Assembly (NCBI GenBank): GCA_038380435.1
Contig: JAWZYU010000668.1
Span: 1-64,000 of the forward strand
DNA: 64,000 bases
Source: Ryuthela nishihirai
Lineage: Eukaryota > Arthropoda > Arachnida > Araneae > Heptathelidae
Direction: 5' to 3'
Below, piece after piece: positions 57,711 through 64,000 of this stretch. Under the pieces are notes generated by a model. The model was given only the letters and a program-made list of their open reading frames with translations, made no database searches and had not been told where the DNA came from. The number at the start of each line of letters is the position of its first letter. The stretch's first letter is position 1. Both the position numbers and the translations under genes were made by a program.

Positions 57711-58128
57711 GTCAGGAAATCGATTTCACATAGGAAAGCATGTCCGCAAACGTCATTTACATGAACAAAATGGACAAGTAAAGTGAACACAAGGAAACAG
57801 TACAGTTAAGTGGTAACGAATGTGACTTTTATTCCAACAAGATAAAGTACAGGTTCACAGTAGGTCGTCAAAATTGCGACCATTTACACGGACACAGGAT
57901 TCACAGCGCCGTTGCATTGACCGCCGAACATTTTCAAAAACGCCTGGCATATCACTGACAATGCCGGGAGTGGTCGGGCGAGCTGTACACTGGTTGGGTA
58001 CACACAGCGCCCTCTACATACGCATGCGTACATTTGCGGGCATACTTTCCTATGTGAAATCGGTTTCCTGACGTATTCCCTACCTCCCCACGAAATTTGA
58101 ACGATAAGTTTTGAATCACCCTGTATAG
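57711..58128 (-). mobile_element. DNA transposon remnant with inverted repeats
   Basis: TTACGTCAGGAAATCGATTT at 57,709-57,728 recurs inverted near 58,050-58,072, and GATTTCACATAGGAAAG is shared by both. The outer right end on the minus strand reads TATACAGGGTGATTCAAAAC, a typical DNA-transposon terminus in arthropods. Only the transposase end remains inside. Confidence 0.7.
57855..57972 (-). pseudogene. Transposase carboxy-terminus (DDE, Tc1/mariner-like)
   Basis: Minus-strand frame with MPGVFENVRRSMQRRCESC, then VRVNGRNFDDLL and a TGA. This resembles the end of arthropod Tc1/mariner-related transposases (pattern ENVRRSM.RRC..CI..NG..F..LL, from memory). About 40 codons; the catalytic DDE part is gone. 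Confidence 0.6.
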
Positions 58129-58619
58129 TGGAAACAGGTTTCATTTGTATGTTTTAGCAGACTTATTCCCGGTGTTCCATTTGCATTTTCCCCAACGCAA
58201 ACACAAAAAAAAATGAATCGCTTGCAATATTCCATCTTGGAACTTTTCCCACCGTTTGGAGGCGCAATCTGAGTCATCGACACTTATCGTAATATTTCGA
58301 ACCGTTCCAGCGTTAGAATCCCCTCCCCCTCTCCTCTGGCAGTATGCGACATCGATGATCTTGACGATTGACCATGCCACCGTGCGAAAGAACGTTCAGA
58401 TTAAAGCACGCGCTGGGATGGACTTACTGGACTCTCCCATCTGTCTAAGTTTTCCTGTGCGTACCCTTATCGAAATGTGGTCTTAGTTATCGTGAGTCGT
58501 CGTGATTTACCAGTTTAGCCCGAGGTGTGACAAGAAATGGCCTCTGGGAAGTCGAAATAACCAAGGAAACGAAAAAGAAAATTACCGTTTGAAAGTAAAT
58601 AAGACATCTCTTACATTCA
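58129..58619. other. No gene recognised
   Basis: Three overlapping short frames on both strands; none shows a recognisable feature. Confidence 0.4.
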
Positions 58620-58735
58620 GTCTAGTCTCTTTCAGTTCTAGTCTAGTTCTCTTTTTCTAATTAGTCTAATCTATATTTCTAATTAGTCTTAATTAGTCTA
58701 ATCTATTTCAGTTGTAGTCTAGTCTCTTTCATTCG
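58620..58735. repeat. CTAATTAGT / TCTAGTCT simple repeat
   Basis: Irregular repeat of TCTAGTCTCTTTCAGTT and CTAATTAGTCTAATCTAT words. Confidence 0.75.
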
Positions 58736-59022
58736 GAAGTAGGGTAAATAGAAATGATTTTATTGCATTACTTCTGTGTGTTACGTTTAATTGCACGCTA
58801 TTATGTTGAAAAGAAAAAGGGAAATATAAATTCTCAACAACCGTAAAAAAATGAAAACTAATCAGTATTTAAGAACAAGGTTGGGTTTATATATATATAT
58901 TTTTTAATACTGTCGTTAAGGAAATTTTTTGCACCATTCGAACTCTTTCCTACTTTAACAAATGTTCTGTTATTGATAATGTGTGTAACTTTATTTGGCA
59001 AGCAAGGAAAGGAAATCATTAT

Positions 59023-59135
59023 GTCAACATCCATACCATGCGGAAAACATCGGTTCTCGTCCGAACCCCAAAGTTAACCAGCTTTGGGCGGGTCTTTTAA
59101 ATGATAAATTAGACAAAACGGGTTATCGTGACCGA
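59023..59135 (+). pseudogene. 5S rRNA pseudogene
   Basis: GTCAACATCCATACCATGC, ACATCGGTTCTCGTCCGA and AAGTTAACCAGCTTTGGGCG follow the order of 5S rRNA positions about 1-80. The last part is degraded, with GTGACCG near 59,127-59,133. The internal promoter region (A box) has several changes. A lone degraded copy outside an array suggests a retrotransposed 5S or the head of a 5S-derived SINE. Confidence 0.7.
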
Positions 59136-59613
59136 ATAAATGACAGGTGATTTGCAGACTATTCTAAGAAGCAATAGCGATTTTAGAAATACAACATATT
59201 TATGGAAACATTTAATGAATACCTTAGAATATCATTGATAACATTCACGGTATTTTTTTTTGTGCAATTTTTGGTATATCGCTAAGATATATCCGTGATA
59301 TGCGACCATACAAGGAAAATCAAAACCGTTTTAAATTGAACAAATGGTATTTTATTCAATTAGTTTTTTGTATAAATTTAGTGGTGGTTAATGTGAAATT
59401 TTTCCTTCGAGTTTTTGTATTAGGACTGGGACTTCGGATGAATAACAGTTTCAATTTGAATGATTTGGCTTTTGAAATATAATCTATCTGTTCTTTCTCT
59501 TTTTAACCGTGCTCTCGCAAAAAATCAGTGGACACTTTGTGTTTTTTTCGTCCTTTGCTGTTGTGCGAATCGGTACAAATAATGACAACTTGGTTTAATA
59601 ACAATATTTTATT

Positions 59614-60088
59614 GTGCACACCTTCCATTGCATTTGCAGAACTTTTATTTATCTATTAACAGTAACCTATGAATACGAGCGCGCTATAAGCAAGGAAATA
59701 TTTACAATGAAAATCGTGAATTGCGAGAATGATGGACAGTTGAATATTTTTCATTTTGGACAAAGGAACAGCACGTTGTTTGGTGTACAAGGTGCTACAA
59801 TGTTATTTAACAATTCATTAAATATTACTATTGCAAATATAGATCCTAAATATGAAATGGTATTATGCGAGTTGCAGGCAGATGCATTTTTTGGATGTGG
59901 AAAAGAAAACGGGAAAGAACTGCTTAAGCTTCTATCAACAGAAAAATATCCAAACTTAAGAGATTTGGGACTTCAAAAACTGCATTAAGGACACGGCACT
60001 TGAGCAGATACCTGGGATCACAACTGACATCGACTTTGACATAAAAGAACTTGTAACCTATCAAGTGCATCCTCAGTGTCTCTTTAAA
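59614..60088 (+). pseudogene. hAT-like transposase remnant (carboxy-terminal part)
   Basis: A 124-codon frame contains CELQADAFFGCGKENGKELL and KYPNLRDLGLQKL. This resembles the block just before the conserved FGSTY.CEQ.FS dimerisation segment of hAT transposases of the GTF2IRD2 type. After its stop the frame ITTDIDFDIKELVTYQVHPQ resembles the end of such proteins, with the FGSTY segment deleted. The first half of the frame is unrecognised. Assignment is by pattern memory only. Confidence 0.45.
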
Positions 60089-60649
60089 TAATTGTTTTTA
60101 CGTCATCTTTCTTCTATAAGTATTTTAATATTTGTGCGTAAGTTTCTTATGCAAGCATTTTTTGAATAAAATATTGTTATAAAATAATATTTCTCAGATT
60201 ATTTATATATAATCTATATTATATATATCAGTTCCGGATCTAAGGAATGGGGAGGGCATGGAGCTCATGGACCCCCCCCCTCCCAACCTTTCAAAATGTT
60301 AGTAATGATATACTAAAGCCTGCTCAATGGTTCGAAAACCGTAACTTTAAGCATAGTCTCCTCTAATATAAAATTTCGCTAGATGGCGCAAAAACACATG
60401 GAAAAAAAATTCTCCTGAGTCGTTTTTATGTTAAAGTGGGGCGGAAAAACTTTAAATGACATGAATGTGAAGGATCTTGGGAAGTAAAATATGTCAGCAT
60501 TTCTATTTGCAACTTATATCCTGTTAATATGTTCAATTGGAAAGTGATTTTTAGGAGCAAAAAATCGTACAGATTCAGATTTAGAATTCATAATACGTTT
60601 GGTGCTTTCGCTTCTGTCTACCGTAACGACAAATTAAAATAATACGTTT
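60089..60649. other. No gene recognised
   Basis: AT-rich; a C-run at 60,272-60,284. Confidence 0.4.
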
Positions 60650-60765
60650 CTATAAATTTCTCCTTTACGAATCTTCCAAAAGCTATAAATGCGACCTCTA
60701 ACGGCGGAAAGTTTCGAAAATTCCAAACGAATATTGCAAACGATGTAGTTATGCTGGAAATTTGA
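60650..60765 (-). repeat. Repeat R6, third copy
   Basis: Reverse complement gives AGCATAACTACATCGTTTGC and CCGCCGTTAGAGG, matching 49,985-50,375. Confidence 0.5.
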
Positions 60766-60780
60766 AATGTTGGTGGTAGA

Positions 60781-60870
60781 ATGTAAATGTGTAAATAATG
60801 TGAATGTATAAGGTGAATGTATAATGTGAATATATATTGTGAATGTATAATGTGAATATAAAGGTGGTAG
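60781..60870. repeat. TGTGAATGTATAA short tandem repeat
   Basis: About six imperfect 13-16 bp units. Confidence 0.8.
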
Positions 60871-61186
60871 AATGTGAAGTGTTCTTTGTGAACAATGATA
60901 TGACCCTTAGACCCGAGGGGAGAAGAAATACACCTTTTTTAAATTCATTTTTTTTCCATTCATTCATTATTTTGGTCATTTTGCTCAAACGACTGACAGA
61001 CAGATGTCGCAAAGTAGTCTGTTGCATTATCATCTTGAAATGTTTCGTCTCTATCAGCGAAAAATTGGATATGCTGTTTACATATGCTGCAGTAATTTGT
61101 CGGAGCTTGAGACATAATAATATACCGAATCCGTGCCATGTGAATCCCTTCAACATCATACATTGGATGTGACACATGAGTTCATT

Positions 61187-61574
61187 CGGTTGGGTTGTTT
61201 TACCTCTGAGCGGCTCTTTTTTGCACACTATGGGCTAAATTGCCAGGTCACATGGACCCCGAAGGCTGAGAGAAGGTTGGGGGAGGGGACCCACTGGAAC
61301 AGCTGTTGGGAGACAGATGGTAGCTTCCCGTCAAGGCCATCCAGCGGGTTCTTCAACGTGCACAGGGTATGGCTCTCCCGCACATGGGGTCATGGCTTAA
61401 CGTCCCATCCGACGGACGGCGGCCTTTCCAAGCCCATCGGTGTCCCCTACTGACCGTGGATAGGGCGGGGAATTTTGCGGAGATAAATCTCAACGCTGAC
61501 CCAGCTGGAACTCGAACCTGGGAACTACAGATTACGAGCCTGGTGCGCTACCGACTGAGCCACCCCCGCCCAAG
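61187..61574 (-). mobile_element. SINE1, full length, 9-bp target duplication
   Basis: Flanked by GAGTTCATT at 61,178-61,186 and 61,575-61,583. All parts of the family are present, with a well-preserved A box and B box. One of the youngest copies. Confidence 0.93.
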
Positions 61575-61860
61575 GAGTTCATTGTGTCACGTGGTCGCCA
61601 ACACACCTCACCTCTGTCATCTGTAGAAAATATTTTACACTTTTTCCCCAAGTCTTCAGTTTCGACAACACTGAAACTTAGCTTTCCGATTTTCAGCCAA
61701 AACTAATGGTCTCCGAATAGGATATCGACTGCAGAATTACAAATAGCGGAGTTCCCTGTGGATTGTCCGAATATATGAGTCTTATTTTGAAAGCAGTCGT
61801 GATTTCTTACACAGTCGTACACAGCCTCTACCTTTTCTCTCATATAGTATTGAAGAAAGG

Positions 61861-62032
61861 GTTAGTTCACTCGGTAACGCCCCTCAATCGTAATCTGTAG
61901 TTCCAAGGTTCGAATCCGAGCTGTTCCAACATTCATTTATCACGGCTAATTCCAACCATTCCCTCGGTGAGAAAAGAACACCTATGGGATTGGGAATGCT
62001 GTCGTCCGTGAGATGAAATCCAAGGCTTGGAG
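61861..62032 (+). mobile_element. SINE1-related, diverged head and body
   Basis: Head GTTAGTTCACTCGGTAACGC with B box GGTTCGAATCC, then TTTATCACGGCTAATTCC and CACCTATGGGATTGGGAATG in SINE1 order. Old copy or related subfamily. Confidence 0.65.
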
Positions 62033-62238
62033 ACAATAAATACGGTAAATGGCGCGCAAACATTGACGGTAAATATGGTAGCTGGCGCGCGAAGACTTGG
62101 TATACGATAATGATGATTAAGACGATGCTTGGTAGACAATAAATACGGTAGATGTTGCACAAACATTGACGATAAATACGGTAGATGGTGCGCCGAAACT
62201 TGGTAGACGGTAATGATGATTAAGACGAGGCTTGGTAG
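62033..62238. repeat. 103-bp tandem repeat, two copies
   Basis: Units 62,033-62,135 and 62,136-62,238. Each holds an inner doublet built on ATAAATACGGTAGATGGTGC and ends TGATGATTAAGACGAGGCTT. Confidence 0.88.
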
Positions 62239-62486
62239 ACGCTATTTTTTATTATAGGATTTAAAATCATATTTCTTTGTCTTTTTACAACTCATACTAA
62301 TAACTGAAAATATTCGAAAGAAATTAATTCGGTTTATTATTTTCCTACTTATGTTTTAATTATAACTATCAACTTATAGTAAAATATTCGAAACATAACT
62401 TACAGTGCTATTGCTTACATTTCAATAGTTCATTAATTGTTGAAAATGATTGCGATTTAATGCATTATTTTTTGTTCTCTAAAACA

Positions 62487-62910
62487 GCAGGACGTGTTTA
62501 TGATTGTGACATCTTCCACTGTAGGTTTACATCATTACAATTCCTTACCCTAACACAAGAAGGTCGGAGATATTCTTGTTCATTGCGTCCCTACTCTACC
62601 AATTGGGTAACCAACATCAAGTGCCATATAGTGATCCACTCTGGAGATCGTCCTCACAAATGTTGCCAGTGTGGAAAAAATTTCAATCTGAAGCATGATC
62701 TTCAAGTTCATCTTTGTATCCATACTGAAGACGAACCATTTCCATGTGATCTTTGTAGCAAATCTTTCAGACAACAGAAGAATCTAACTGTGCACAGATG
62801 ACTCTAACTGTGCACTGAATTCACTTTCTAGAAAAGCCAATCATGTGTAAACACTGCGAAATATCATTTGCTCAGAATTAATTTGACATGAAAAAAACCA
62901 TTTCAAACAA
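62487..62910 (+). pseudogene. C2H2 zinc-finger exon, decayed
   Basis: Remains of five tandem fingers. Finger 1 (YDCDIFHCRFTSLQFL) and finger 2 (YSCSLRPYSTNW...HIVIH) have each lost the second Cys. Finger 3 (HKCCQCGKNFNLKHDLQVHL, CIH) is intact. Finger 4 (FPCDLCSKSFRQQKNLTVHR) runs into TGA at about 62,799. Finger 5 (IMCKHCEISFAQN) is in another frame and ends in TAA. Linkers SGDRPH and TEDEPF derive from TGEKP-type linkers. A TCTAAAACAG acceptor-like site at 62,478-62,487 could be the exon start. Such proteins bind DNA as transcription factors; this copy is broken. Confidence 0.82.
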
Positions 62911-63099
62911 CGAAATTTTAAAAATTGATATCTCCATCTTTTGTAATTTGCTTATTGAATTTAACTATTTTAATTCTGAACGTCGCAGACACTTATACAT
63001 ATGGTGTACCGAAAGTAATACCTGTTACGTAATAAGATCTTTATTAATAGAAGATTTCAGTTACACATGTATGGACATCTCTTGTTCCGCTACATAAAA
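62911..63099. other. No gene recognised
   Basis: AT-rich spacer between two pseudogenes. Confidence 0.4.
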
Positions 63100-63545
63100 T
63101 AATCCTTGGAAGTAATCTCCGAGACAAGCGATGCATTTTCGCGCCACCAAACCCAAGACTGGAATCCGGTTTGCAAAAATTCTGTTGAACAGTTTCTGAT
63201 CCACGTATTGAAAACGATTTTCATTTCGAACACGTCATCAAATCTCTGTCCCGGGACACTGTACTTCATCGGGAAAAATAGGAGAGATGCCAGCCCATCT
63301 TTGCAATTGCGATGATGGGCTGGTCTATGAATCTGTGGCATAGGAGCGAGCGTTGTCATGGTGTGGTCGGATGGATTTGGGATCTTTTTGGAGCCTTTTT
63401 TTCCTGAAGCTTTTCCGTGACACAGTGTAACTGGCGCTGTTATTAGAAAATTGTTGCACCATTCTCCGTGAAATTCATGAGGATGAAGCCTTTGGTATCC
63501 CAGTCGGTTATCGTCAGTGGCCGCAGTTGAAAGCCTCAAACTTCG
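63100..63545 (-). pseudogene. mariner-like transposase remnant
   Basis: The minus-strand frame ends FFPMKYSVPGQRFDDVFEMK, then TWIRNCSTEFLQTGFQSWV and KDYF. This follows the mariner carboxy-terminal pattern (FP.MK..L.G.RF.....V..W......F...G...). Upstream another frame gives WDTKGFILMNFTENGATIF, the block around the second catalytic Asp region. The frame shifts repeatedly between, and the final catalytic Asp motif is lost. Read as a decayed DDE transposase. Confidence 0.65.
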
Positions 63546-63775
63546 TGGTTTGCCCTCGATGGTTTTTTCTCCTTTGGTTAACTTTTTCACCCATCTTTAC
63601 ACATTAGCTGAAGTCGATTGTCTGCTCCCTTTATAGTTTGGTTAGCCTGGCAGGATTTTTTTTTTATCTTCGTATCCATGGTTCATCAGCATTAAACTGT
63701 TGAAAAGATGATACGAAGCACATAAGGTGTAATTCACATCTACAAATTAAATAAACACAATGCTATTGTTATACG
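63546..63775. other. No gene recognised
   Basis: Nothing recognisable; T-run at 63,655-63,664. Confidence 0.4.
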
Positions 63776-64000
63776 TTTGGTTGGCTTACCTTCGAAATGC
63801 ACTTTATTGCATACAATGGGCTAAATGGCAAGGTCAAAAGGACCACTACAGCTCAGAAGCTTTGGAAGAGAACTCAACGACCAGCTATTAGAAGACAGAT
63901 GGCAGTCTCCCGTTCAATATGTTCTTTAACGTGCACAGATTATGGCTCTCCTGCACACAGAACCACGTCATTACGTACCATTCGACAGACGTCAGCTGCA
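63776..64000 (-). mobile_element. SINE1, diverged, cut by window end
   Basis: 3' end and part of the body: CTTACCTTCGAAATGCACTT, ACAATGGGCTAAATGGCAAGG and TTCTTTAACGTGCACAG. Diverged, so old. Confidence 0.8.

Noticed and set aside
60749..61228. 159-codon minus-strand frame
   Set aside because: Its end is translated from the TGTGAATGTATAA tandem repeat and its start overlaps a SINE1; no recognisable domain.
62033..62238. CRISPR-like repeat-spacer array
   Set aside because: Only two 103-bp units with an inner doublet and no unique spacers; an ordinary minisatellite in a eukaryotic context.

Overview
The window reads as a repeat-rich, AT-rich invertebrate nuclear genome, most likely an arthropod and plausibly a chelicerate. 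The basis is RTE-like non-LTR retrotransposons, two tRNA-derived SINE families, mariner/Tc1- and hAT-like transposase remnants, and replication-dependent histone genes of animal type with 3' stem-loops. The H2B amino-terminus looks more tick- or spider-like than fly-like, but the species assignment is inference. No gene in the window is convincingly intact. Almost every recognisable coding region carries a stop, a frameshift or a truncation.

Layout. Positions 1-12,400 hold an RTE-like LINE in three broken pieces (1.6-3.4, 4.3-6.8, 9.3-10.2 kb), an H2B pseudogene butted against the first piece, a 0.5-kb module in tandem, and SINEs. Positions 12.7-41.8 kb form one large imperfect palindrome. 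The left arm (about 12,712-20,435) and right arm (about 34,746-41,827) are inverted copies of each other. Both carry a histone H4 pseudogene and a 78-codon non-histone ORF. The left ORF has a histone-type stem-loop and purine-rich element at the spacing of a histone mRNA 3' end. Histone H1 is present only in the left arm, the right arm showing a 622-bp gap with a GCC microhomology. The 14.3-kb centre is a direct tandem duplication of a 6.3-6.7 kb unit. Each unit contains a fold-back element with inverted repeats of up to about 370 bp, SINEs, a C-rich minisatellite, and a broken monocarboxylate-transporter (SLC16/MCT-like) gene on the minus strand.

Positions 41.8-44.8 kb repeat sequence seen at 6.3-9.5 kb (LINE 3' end, 0.5-kb module, LINE endonuclease piece). 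From 45 kb to the end the sequence is SINEs, a palindromic Tc1/mariner-type MITE, degraded U2 snRNA-like and 5S rRNA-like copies, three DNA-transposase remnants, several minisatellites and a broken C2H2 zinc-finger exon.

The genes do not form a working pathway. The region looks like a decayed orphan histone locus that was duplicated in inverted orientation and then invaded by mobile elements. Homologous arms and units provide empty sites that date several insertions: two SINEs precede the arm duplication, while a MITE follows it or was precisely lost. The observation most worth following is the small ORF with histone-type promoter and 3'-end signals at 19.7-20.2 kb.
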